The notes beneath the pieces are model-generated. The model saw only the letters and a list, made by a program, of their open reading frames with translations. It had not been told where the DNA came from and made no database searches. From Lamellibrachia satsuma (lineage: Eukaryota; Annelida; Polychaeta; Sabellida; Siboglinidae): a DNA stretch of 64,000 nucleotides. The stretch is taken from NCBI GenBank assembly GCA_033239005.1, contig BSQZ01000105.1:408501-472500 (forward strand), read 5' to 3'. Each line of letters opens with the position of its first letter. Positions within the stretch are counted from its first letter, which is position 1. A program made the position numbers and the translations under genes. Of this stretch, positions 1-11,921 are shown one piece after another.

Positions 1-1000
1 CTATGTCTTGCTCATTCCTTTCTCGACTACCTCTTTCTCGTCACTCTCATCCCTATGTCTTGCTCATTCCTTTCTCAACTACCTCTTTATCATCACTATC
101 ATCCCTATGTCTTGCTCATTCCTTTCTCGACTACCTCTTTCTCGTCACTCTCATCCCTATGTCTTGCTCATTCCTTTCTCGACTACCTCTTTCTCATCAC
201 TATCATCCCTATGTCTTGCTCATTCCTTTCTCAACTACCTCTTTATCATCACTATCATCCCTATGTCTTGCTCATTCCCTTTCTCGACTGCCTCTTTCTC
301 GTCACTCTCATCCCTATGTCTTGCTCATTCCTTTCTCGACTACCTCTTTCTCGTCACTCTCATCCCTATTTCTTGCTCATTCCTTTCTCAACTACCTCTT
401 TCTCATCACTATCATCCCTATGTCTTGTTCATTCCCTTTCTCGACTACCTCTTTCTCGTCACTCTCATCCCTATGTCGCTCATTCCCTTTCTCGACTACC
501 TCTTTCTCATCACTATCATCCCTATGTCTTGCTCATTCCTTTCTCAACTACCTCTTTATCATCACTATCATCCCTATGTCTTGCTCATTCCCTTTCTCGA
601 CTGCCTCTTTCTCGTCACTCTCATCCCTATGTCTTGCTCATTCCTTTCTCGACTACCTCTTTCTCGTCACTCTTATCCCTATGTCTTGCTCATTCCTTTC
701 TCAACTACCTCTTTCTCATCACTATCATCCCTATGTCTTGTTCATTCCCTTTCTCGACTACCTCTTTCTCGTCACTCTCATCCCTATGTCTTGCTCATTC
801 CCTTTCTCGACTGCCTCTTTCTCGTCACTCTCATCCCTATGTCTTGCTCATTCCTTTCTCGACTACCTCTTTCTCGTCACTCTCATCCTTATGTCTTGCT
901 CATTCCCTTTCTCGACTGCCTCTTTCTCGTCACCCTCACCCCAATGTCTTGCTCTTTCCCTTTTTAACTACCTCTTTCTCTACCCTCTCCTCTTGTTCTA
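1..1000. repeat. 52-53 bp CT-rich minisatellite
   Basis: About 18-19 head-to-tail copies of a 52-bp unit (ctatgtcttgctcattcctt...); the next copy begins at position 53. Some copies have one extra C in the 'attccct' segment, which makes a 53-bp variant. Copies alternate between 'ctcgtcactctc' and 'catcactatc' versions, so there is a mild higher-order pattern. The array runs off the left edge and decays after about 950. Its pyrimidine-rich strand has no stop codons, so long ORFs in all three plus frames are artefacts. Confidence 0.95.
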
Positions 1001-1488
1001 TCGCTAATTGCGTTCTCTCCAAACCGGGGCATGGATGGAACTGTCCGCCCTCGTTACACCATCACTTCTTGAAGCAGGATGTGGCGCGAATCTACAGCGC
1101 TGGACAACGGCATGGGCGGTAACTATGCCACGGACTGCTGCCACATTCCAAGTATCGATCACATCCTAGAAGTGTTGGATGGCTTCGGGGTTCCCGGGTG
1201 TTCGTGGTTGTGTCGCTGGAAAAGACTGCCTGGCTGTTACTAAGTATGCTGCCGGCCATCACCAGGTTGTTTTTTCTTCACGGTCACATAGGCCTTTCCC
1301 GTAGCCATCCTCCATCTAGGTCGACGAAGCTTGAAAGCCAATCAGTGTGGAGAATTTAGCATAAGGGCGAATCCGTGACAGTGCAGAGTCGACAGTTCTG
1401 GAGAGATTTTCTTTAGTCCTTCACCGGTGTGTTGATGGAAGCAAAAATGTTTCGGTCAGCGCAAAGTGGGCGGTGACGCCTGACATGC
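1001..1488. other. unassigned unique sequence
   Basis: Moderately GC-rich unique sequence after the minisatellite. I see no convincing ORF, repeat or transposon signature here. Confidence 0.4.
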
Positions 1489-1713
1489 CTATATAGCTTT
1501 TGGCAGAACTCTTGTCATCCTCAATGGTGCGCATTGGTGGATGGTTAACTGGCACTTGTAGTATACGGCACATATTTCGTTCGTGTAGTGTTCTACATAG
1601 TCCGCCAGAACCGTTGCCTCCGTCTTCTCCGCCGTGGTCTGCTTCCGATTCTGTTGCGCCTTGTTGGCATCCAGCTTCTCGTATGGAATCGAAGCCGCAT
1701 GCTTCCGGTTCTC
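1489..1713 (-). CDS. exon-like open frame, possible terminal exon
   Basis: Read on the minus strand, a pyrimidine-rich tract followed by CAG ends just before 1713. It opens into 74 codons without interruption, then TAG at 1489-1491. The start reads ENRKHAASIPYEKLDANK and continues with a polar Q/K/E/T-rich stretch. There is no ATG at the start, so it would be an internal or terminal exon. The phase (0) is compatible with a weak GTGTAA donor at the end of the CIMIP6 exon at 7453-7686, but the 5.7-kb gap and intervening transposon make that join speculative. I do not recognise the product. It could equally be transposon debris. Confidence 0.28.
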   Translation of the reverse strand, partial: ENRKHAASIPYEKLDANKAQQNRKQTTAEKTEATVLADYVEHYTNEICAVYYKCQLTIHQCAPLRMTRVLPKAI

Positions 1714-1959
1714 CTGACGTGAAGAGAAAGGTTACTACAAGATAATAAACAATGCATTTCCACAGTATTCAGTACGTGCTTCCACATAAATATGACAAAG
1801 AAATATTTTAAAAATCCAACCCGCCCCCACATATGTAATGGTCCATCCCTAATATGGCTAGCATCCATCGTCGGTGGCAAGCAATAATCTGATAACGCCT
1901 ACACGGCGCATTCTACACTCACTGTAATGGACACAATGCTAACTTGACTATTGTGCTTA

Positions 1960-2965
1960 CCAGCAAAGTTCCACTAGTTAGAAGTATGATGGATACAGTC
2001 AGACAGGCCGCCTTCTCCTTCAACTATTCAACCCAGAGGTCGCGTGTCTTTCAGGCTGAGCTTGTGTTAGACGAGGATGCACAAGCTGGTATGAACAACA
2101 GAACTAATCTGCATTCGCTGTGGGAGATAAAAGGTCGAGTCGTGTGAACGCTCTGTATACATTCGAGTCTGCATTCTGCTGTAGTCACTGCCATGTGATA
2201 TTTACAAGAAGACGAGGACGGCAAAGCCAGACGCTATTTGTTGTCCATCAAAAATGTGGACTTCATTATAACAGTAATGACCGTTGAGGGTGTCCTCCAA
2301 AGTTGGCTTCCTCTGACCACATTCATCCAGTCCAAAGAGTATAGCCTCTGCCAAAGAGGCTACCACTACAACCGCCCAGCTACAGTAGGGACGAGCAAAC
2401 CCAAAAGTATGGAATGCGTTCTTCAACAGTGTTGTACAGCTAGCGGGGAGATTTGGGATTGAGACGAGCAGGCCGCACAATGATGGTAGACAGAGACACC
2501 GTCTGTGAGAATGTGCCCGCTGATATGATATCCCAGTCAGTATTGGATGAGGGCAATGTATCTGCCGTTCGTGGATCACTTGCTGCAGGAACTTGACACA
2601 CGACTATTTGTAGCTCAGTAGCCCAGTACCTCACACCACGACAACGGATGAATCTGACACTAGACTGTCCAGCTGTACGACGTGTTCGAAGACAACATGC
2701 CATGTGATCTACGTCAGCTACAACATGGAAGGCAAGATGGAAGATGGTGAATATCGCTGAGAGAACCAACACACTCGATGACGTGATACAGGAAATCAAT
2801 CCTGTCCTGTACCGTAACATGTACACAACAGTTGTCATACTGCTGGTCTGTCTCGACTGCCACAGCAGAGCGGTTATTTACTGCCATGCGACACCAATGT
2901 GACAACTGAGCGCTTGTCGCAATTGGCCCTTAGGCATATCCACAAGACGTTAGACGCAGTTTTAT
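1960..2965 (+). pseudogene. decayed hAT-type transposase (ZMYM1/DUF4371-like)
   Basis: Translating plus-strand pieces in different frames gives, in order, signatures known from the animal DUF4371/ZMYM1-like hAT transposases. They are a segment around MMDTVRQAAFSF and STQRSRVFQ (about 1985-2060), LYTFESAF (about 2150), DGKARRYLLSI and FIITVMTVEGVL (about 2215-2300), GRQRHR then ENVPADMIS (about 2485-2535), FVDHLLQELDTR (about 2565-2600), and near the end STATAERLFTAMR with ERLSQLALRHIHK (about 2855-2950). The last pair corresponds to the C-terminal dimerisation region. Several frameshifts and stops separate the pieces, so it is dead. The N-terminal zinc finger and terminal inverted repeats were not located. 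Confidence 0.75.
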
Positions 2966-3746
2966 TTTGACTTCAAAATGCACCATTACAAATGGTTATA
3001 GTTACCTTTAAAAAATGGATGTGTGCGTCCACATGAATTTATACTAGTTACGCCCCTGGAAGCTTTTACGAAACGTTGAGATACTGTGATATTGTGGACA
3101 CATAGGCAACAATAGTTAAATATTAATGTCTCCACATATTGGCTCTAAAATTAAACAATGATTCTAAGAACGCCTGTCGCCTGTCGGGTTCCTTTTGGGC
3201 GTCGGTAATCCACTTTTGTAACCAGTTCTTTTAACATGTACTACACACGTACTGTCTTACATTAATAATATTTGTGTATGTTTCTCTACATTTTGTGTTC
3301 CAAATATAAAACAAATTATTAAAAAAACGTTATAAATGACTTCATATGCATACCCAAAACATTTGGCATGCGAACCTGGAAAATCGCATTCGCATTCTCA
3401 TCTACATTTAAACAAATTGAAGCCTTAGCATTCAAATGCGTTGACACGTATTTGCTAGCAAGCCTGGTTTGTGTAAAACATGATAACTTTATTTAAAAAA
3501 AGAACATCAATAAAAAAAATAAACTACCGTAACTAACGTAAAGTGATGTCTAAATTTAGGTAGATTTATTTCATCGCCAAGTCGTGTAATTTCAAAAATA
3601 TTAACACAACGGAAAGATCACTACTGATCCATTCAACGTGTCGCAATGTCGTGTAAATCAGTAAAGTTAACCAAAGAAAATCGTTGTACATTCTTTTTAC
3701 AGGTACGAAGTCTTCACATTTGGGTGGTCATGGTATCGTAACAGAT
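2966..3746. other. AT-rich intergenic, nothing recognised
   Basis: Low-complexity AT-rich sequence with short poly(A) and poly(T) runs. No ORF of note and no recognisable repeat. Confidence 0.4.
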
Positions 3747-3818
3747 AAGGTATATACTATATAATATGATTTTTTTATTAACGATGGTGAGTCTCTATAC
3801 CTTTAAAAGGTGCCCCTT
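3747..3818 (+). repeat. 72-bp direct repeat, copy 1
   Basis: Starts aaggtatatactatata and ends ctttaaaaggtgcccctt. Matches 5005-5076 at 71 of 72 positions (the difference is gatg versus gacg). The repeat has AAGGTATA near its start and TATACCTT near its end, so it could fold on itself. Confidence 0.9.
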
Positions 3819-5004
3819 GCGAAATGCAATTTTGTCCAAAAGACGAAATACCTTTTTGCGAGCAAGTCGCTGTCCGCCGAGCAGATAACTATACATGTGA
3901 GGCTTGGAGAGGGGTATTTGGTGGCGCCCCCTCTATTATTAAATTTGACAGGTCCATTCAAAGCAGCCCGACCGGTAATCACAAGGTGGCGCAAAGGTGC
4001 CGTCCAGTGTTTGCACGTGGCCCGTGATGACAGGTGATTGGCGGAGGGCAACTTTGCTGGACGAGAAGTATTTCAAATTCAGTTGCCGCTTCTGTCTTGT
4101 ACAATAAGCAACGTTGCGTTTACACTCTGCTCAAAAATCCCACCCACCCTCCCTAATAGTGTGTTAACGGTAGGGGTCCAATAGATCAGCTCGTGCACAA
4201 CGTGTAGGTACATTGCGAAACATTGCTCACAGAAAGGTACTTCACAAAGTTATTTTTGACGCTTTTCCCTGTAGTAGCTTGGTACACGAGGTTTTGCATT
4301 ATGTGTTTTCCTCCACTGAATGTTCAGTAGTGTACGCAGGGTTTTTAGTGCGGGTACTTTTCGAAGTACATTTGTGTGGCAGTTTGGTCCTGCCTTTCTA
4401 TGTCATGTGTTAATAGTTGGCAGTTTTCGTTATATGCGTGTATATATGGCACCTTTACACATTAAGCATTGGGTTACCATACATTCATTATGGTTTGTTT
4501 ATAATTGTTTATGTGATTAGCCCACTATGTCATGTATCAGCAGTAGGTTTATTCATTATATATGTATATGTAGAGCACCCTTACTCATTAGGTGTTGCGT
4601 TACCTTTAATCGCATTTGATTTGTTACCATTGTTAGTTTACCATTGTTAGGGGTTTAGCCCAATTTTTCATGTATACTATTTTGCTGGGGGGATAGAGTA
4701 CCCCAGCCTTTCTGTTTGTAGATGTATGTGTATGGCTAATCAACTTGGTAATTACGCCCCTACTATGGCACTTGTAACCAATTGTGATTGTCACTCCTAT
4801 GTAGGGGCTCTTCGGCATTCCATGCCTATGATTACTGTATTAAATAAATGGATTGCCATTTTCTCACTCATACATGTTTTCAGTTATGACTGATATGTAC
4901 AGAAACTAGCTCAGGCTCCACACCAGTTTTTGATATCATTAAGACCAGGCAGTCAGATTAAGTAGGGATATTAAATTCAATGACACAAGACATAGGCATG
5001 CGAA
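3819..5004. other. sequence between the two 72-bp direct repeats
   Basis: About 1.19 kb bounded by near-identical 72-bp repeats. The first 250 bp are GC-rich. The remainder is T-rich with short open frames full of hydrophobic residues but no recognisable domain. It could be the interior of a small non-autonomous mobile element or a duplication unit. Confidence 0.4.
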
Positions 5005-5076
5005 AAGGTATATACTATATAATATGATTTTTTTATTAACGACGGTGAGTCTCTATACCTTTAAAAGGTGCCCCTT
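5005..5076 (+). repeat. 72-bp direct repeat, copy 2
   Basis: Second copy of the 3747-3818 repeat with one substitution, in the same orientation, 1258 bp downstream. Confidence 0.9.
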
Positions 5077-5229
5077 TCAGTGTGCGCCAGAGGGCGCTAC
5101 ATACACAAAGACAGCATGACACAGTTTACGTAATTTGGAGCAATCGTAGAAAACACGCATAGCGTTGAGACCAATCCACGAAGGGTAATTCTACGACGTG
5201 GGGTGTACTTCAGAGAAAAGAATGACAGT

Positions 5230-5320
5230 GTTACGGAACCTTCCTGGGGTCGTAGGTGAACCCCGATATTTGGCGCCCGAGATGCAAAGCGTCTAAGAGG
5301 AGAAATGACAAACACACGTA
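5230..5320 (+). repeat. dispersed repeat fragment (also at 33655)
   Basis: Carries the block tggggtcgtaggtgaacccc, then tttggcgcccgagatgcaa and agcgtctaagagg. It aligns block by block with 33659-33735. The second copy is followed by a short ACAAACAT-type tandem tail, as expected for the 3' end of a LINE or SINE. Family not identified. Confidence 0.65.
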
Positions 5321-7097
<1,777 letters not shown>

Positions 7098-7208
7098 GTA
7101 GACGTACACCGAGTCCGTGTAATGTATGAACGATGTGGACGTACACCGAGTCCGTGTAATGTATGAGCTATGTAGACGTACACCGAGTCCGTGTAATGTA
7201 TGAAAGAT
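7098..7208 (+). repeat. 37-bp tandem triplication
   Basis: Three consecutive 37-bp copies beginning GTAGACGTACACCGAGTCCG at 7098, 7135 (GTGG variant) and 7172. They differ by only a few bases. Confidence 0.92.
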
Positions 7209-7452
7209 GTAGATGTGGTAAACTGAATATTAATGTATGCTACAGCAATGTAGCTCAATTTATTGCAAAAACCCTCTAATTTAAATAAATTATAATTTTT
7301 ATTTAAAAAAAAAACATCCACGGACAGTTTTCTTCAAACGCTCGCTCAGCAGCATATATTTGAATCTATTGGGTACTATACGGTAATTGTCATTTGAAGT
7401 ACTCGACCGTGCTGCCTTCTTTCAGTTTTAACTGGCGACCTCTGTCGTTCAT

Positions 7453-10400
7453 TTACACAATTATTGGCATCCCTGTTTTACTGCGTAGGTCGGCTTCATA
7501 TGCTGCACCCGGGTCGAGAGGCCGAGCAGACGACACCGTCGACCTCGGTTTCGTGGCAGTGCTCCCTTCTGTCCGTATAGACTCGGCGTCCACCTGCTGT
7601 TCTTTATCGGCGATGTAGTTCATACTGTGTAACATCCTATCAACTTTCGTCGGCGGTATTTCCCTCCAGACAAAGGCTCCTTGTCGCTGAAAATTGTGAC
7701 AGTCAAATGTTCCCATCAGGTGCTCAAGGCGCAACGAAGCGTGAGTATGGTTAAATAAATGTTGTAATAGTTCGATGTGAATATAGCCACCTCTAAAGGG
7801 ATTGTACGACGATTTTCATTGGCGAAATGATCTCGAGTTAGTTGGGGTTTCATACAATTAAAACGTCGAAACCCTCTTATATTTTCCATCATCAATTACA
7901 CCTAAATTGATTATGTTATACCTGGTGTTTTAATCTTTATTGCTGTAGTACAAATTGATTATTTTATACCTCTTGTTTTAATCTGTATTACTGTAGCATA
8001 AATTGTATAAAGCGGTAATTATACATATCGATCAATAATCCGGTGAAAACGTTCTATTTCACCATCAAATGTGAAGAATTAATGGAATGTTGTTAATTGC
8101 AATAAAGCGATCTGTATATATGTCATGAAACTAGCCTATTTTATTTCATTGCCAAATCCTATATGTTCAAACAATAAAAAGACGAAATATCGCGACAGTA
8201 ACACGTTTTGTGTGTATTATTTGTAACCAACCGATATGTTAACTGCAGTATCGCAACGTCCTATTATAAAACCGTCGTTCAGTTAGCCAATGAAAATCGT
8301 TGTACATTCCCTTTAAATGTGCAACAAATCCGGCTGCTGTAAGTCTGAGCCATGATGTGATATATGAACTTGCATAATCAATAAATGTTGGGCTTCGTTG
8401 GCTATGATAAATTGATATTTTTAAATAATGGCATGTTCTTGACTTCGGGCAAAATAACCTTTGAAACGGACTTACCCTTCCGCGAATTGGATATGACGGG
8501 GTGCGTCTGCAGTCGACGTGTTGTTCCATGGAGAAGCCTTCCTTCCAGAAGCGCTGTTTGCCGTCGCTACGTCGCAGCAGGTTCACTGGCACTGCACAAA
8601 CGTCACAACGTACACGTAGTTATTTATGACGTCAGAAACACGACGTCAATAAACGTCAACTGACGTAGTTAATTCATTGCAAATTGGTCTTTACTCAGTT
8701 TAGGCTGGGTAACACAAAATTGCCAATTGAAACAGGCAGATGCTGCAATATTAATACAAATGAAAGACACAACGGATCACAATACATTGTGTGCCATATC
8801 TCTTTCTGTCTAGATATTTTATTAATCACGTTGATACTTTCAAGTTATGTTTATTTTGTTTAACATTCATAGATAAACTAATAAGAATTTGTAAATTGAT
8901 CAAAATCATAACTGGTAAGTATAACTAACATTGATTGTTCTCATTACTTTAAAATGTTATGAGTACTTGCAAGTACTCTGGGTAATGTATCTTTACCTCC
9001 TACAACATTGTATTGTATTATAGAATAAATGTTATAGTGTTTTGTCTTTGTCCATGTATACATTAACCGCACAGGCGACAAAATATATTTAGTGGCATGA
9101 CGTCTAAATTGTGTTTTGTGTGTATTTTATGAACCTCAAGTCAAGTCGATTGGTAATCGTCTTTGTCCAAATGAAATTAACTGCATGTATGTTAATGTTA
9201 ACATCACTTCGTATTGTTTCCACGAATAAACTATTCAGCAAATGTGGTGAACACATGGGTCTTCTAGAAACATGCATGCATCATCCGAAGTTAACACAGG
9301 TCATTTTGGATGGCATGATTAGCGTTCCATGCCGAGCATGAAAGGGTGTCATACCTATGCCGAGAACGGGTAGTTGGTCGGGGTTGTTGGAGTAGCGTCT
9401 ATGTCCCCGTACACTGCCCTCCCCGCCGTGGTACTGATACGACTCTCTGGCCGTCGTGTCGAGAGTATGGGGCGCTGGCGTCCTCTGGCGTTGATTGGGA
9501 CGAACAAAATAATTAAACAAACAATATCACTGTAGCTACTGCTACTGCTACTGCTACTGCTACTGCTACTGCTACTGCTACTGCTGTTGCAGATGTTGCA
9601 GATGCTGCAGCAACAACAATTGCCACAGCTGTTGTAGTTGTAGTTGTTGCTGCCACTGTTTCTACCGCAACAATTACAACACCAACAGTTGGTGTTGTTG
9701 TGATTGTCTTTGTTGCAGCCGCTACCACAGCCGCTACCACAGCCGCTACCAAGCCGCTACCACAGCCGCTACCACAGCCGCTACCAAGCCGCTACCACAG
9801 CCGCTACCACAGCTGCTCCCACAGCCGCATCCACCGTTATCCACCACCAGCAAAAGTAATAATTAATTAATAGTCGTAGACAATAATTATATTACGAGCA
9901 GTAATATGACAGCAGCAACAACATTAGCCGTTATTGCTGAAACTACTATTATTTTTGTTTTACTGCTGCGGTAGCCGCCGACATAGACATAGACCACAGA
10001 CAGAATATGTAATCCGGTCAGGCAAGTAGTACATTGCTACTCTGGCAGACACTACCTGACAAAATGAATGTATATTTAAATGTATGAAACTCAGGAATGC
10101 AATCTCGCGTCATTAGTTAATGTTGCGTACAGCAACTGCTCGTCGTGGTATTGACCATTAAAATAAATGGTACTGCTATTAAAAAGAGTCAAAACACTGA
10201 AAGTCCATATACATTTGCATCATATGGTCGGTTTGATATAATATTATGTCTATTACACTACACAGGAAAATTAACGTTCATTGTTTTCATTCTTCAACAA
10301 CATATCTGCCGACGAACCAAAACAATATCCATTTTCGTGTGTTAGAAGTTAGTGTAGTAAAAGACAACTACGTGGTGCAGACTTCCACTGCTTTAACTCT

Positions 10401-11826
10401 TCAACAGCAATACATTATTATAGACACCATTTTAAGAAACTAATGCAAACAAACCAATTAACACATGTAGGTAATATGCAAGCAATCAGTCACACCAGAA
10501 ACGACTAAGGCTGTTTGTGTTCCTGTCTCTTTAGCCAAGAAAAAATAAGTTAACATACCGGCACGGCGTCTGGACCGCAAGTCGGCCACCAGGATCGCTG
10601 TAGTCGCCCGGCTTCTGTAACGACGGCAGATACAGGTTCGTTCAGGGTGTGTGTATTTTCGTAGAGAAAGCCGACATTGATCGGGTTCGGTCGGTTCCGG
10701 CGATAGTCTGCGTTCACCTAACGTCGATGAAGATATAATTTCATAATGGTTTAACCATTCGCGTCAAGATGCTAGTTAATTCGTTCTGCTGGATATGCGT
10801 TTCTGTTCATGCCCATATATGACTGCACCAAAAATGTTATCACAACTAAAAACGCTATGCTGGAATTTGGCAAAAAGTTATTTTGTTGAAACACTGGACA
10901 TACGGACACGAGTTGTCCCATGTATACAAGCGTAAATGTTATATGATCACGAAGATGATGATATAATGTGTTGTTGAGTAAGAACGGCTCAATATACGTT
11001 ATTAATTTTAACGGATAATATACCAATTATTCACGCACAGCTTACATCGGCTACAGTGAAATACAATATGTGTTCATATTTTTAGTATAATATTGTGTTC
11101 GTTAATTTCAATTTAACATGCCAAGTTAGTGGAATTCAAGAACGTTGAAATCCAAGATGGCGTCCAAAATGTCGTTGACGTGCCTGTGTCTTGTCGAGCC
11201 TTTGTCCCAGGTTGTTAGTCGGTAGGGGCGACCGGGACGAACTGGGATGATGTCGCCGGAAGTCCTCTGCCTGTGAGCTGATCACCCGGTATGTGTTCGG
11301 TCTGTCGGCAACAATAAACACGTTGTGTTCGCGGGCACATAACTGTTGAGACCTTTCGGGTGACATAAATTAATTGGAAGTGGCTAAACAGTCTTTCCGG
11401 AAAGGCTATTTAGTATGTAGACTAAAGCGTCTTTCCGAAAGGTACGTTGGGCTAAAGAGCTTTCCCAAAATGTAGGTATATTCCTATCCCGCATTGGCTA
11501 TACTATAACCTTATTTGTATACACTTTTGTGATTCATACTGTTTCAGCGGTGCTTCTCGTGACTGGAGACATCAAGTATTACATCAAATGTGAAAAGTAT
11601 GCTAATTCGAACAGTTTATTTGGTTGTAAGAGTTGCCATTTTGAAAGTACAAACTACGTGACCTGTTTGGCTTTACTGATTAACTGACTGATAGGTTAAT
11701 TGATTGCTCAATTGATTGGTTAATTGGTTGGTCGATTGGTTGACTGACTGATCGATTGATCGATCGACTGAATGGTTGGTTAGCTGATTGACTGAATGAT
11801 TGGTTGGTTGGCTGGCTGGCTGGCTA

Positions 11827-11883
<57 letters not shown>

Positions 11884-11884
11884 A

Positions 11885-11921
<37 letters not shown>

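Noticed and set aside
3..1122. Three long plus-strand ORFs (319-355 aa)
   Set aside because: They are translations of the 52-bp minisatellite in three frames; no unique protein sequence.
3803..4051. Overlapping small ORFs on both strands
   Set aside because: They sit partly in the 72-bp repeat unit, compete in frame, and show no family resemblance.
5268..5285. tttggcgcccgaga resembling an LTR retrotransposon primer-binding site
   Set aside because: The same block occurs at 33681 within a longer shared repeat, with no LTRs or gag-pol nearby.
9513..9752. Ala/Val/Thr ORF on the minus strand
   Set aside because: Translation of triplet repeats in CIMIP6 intron 3.
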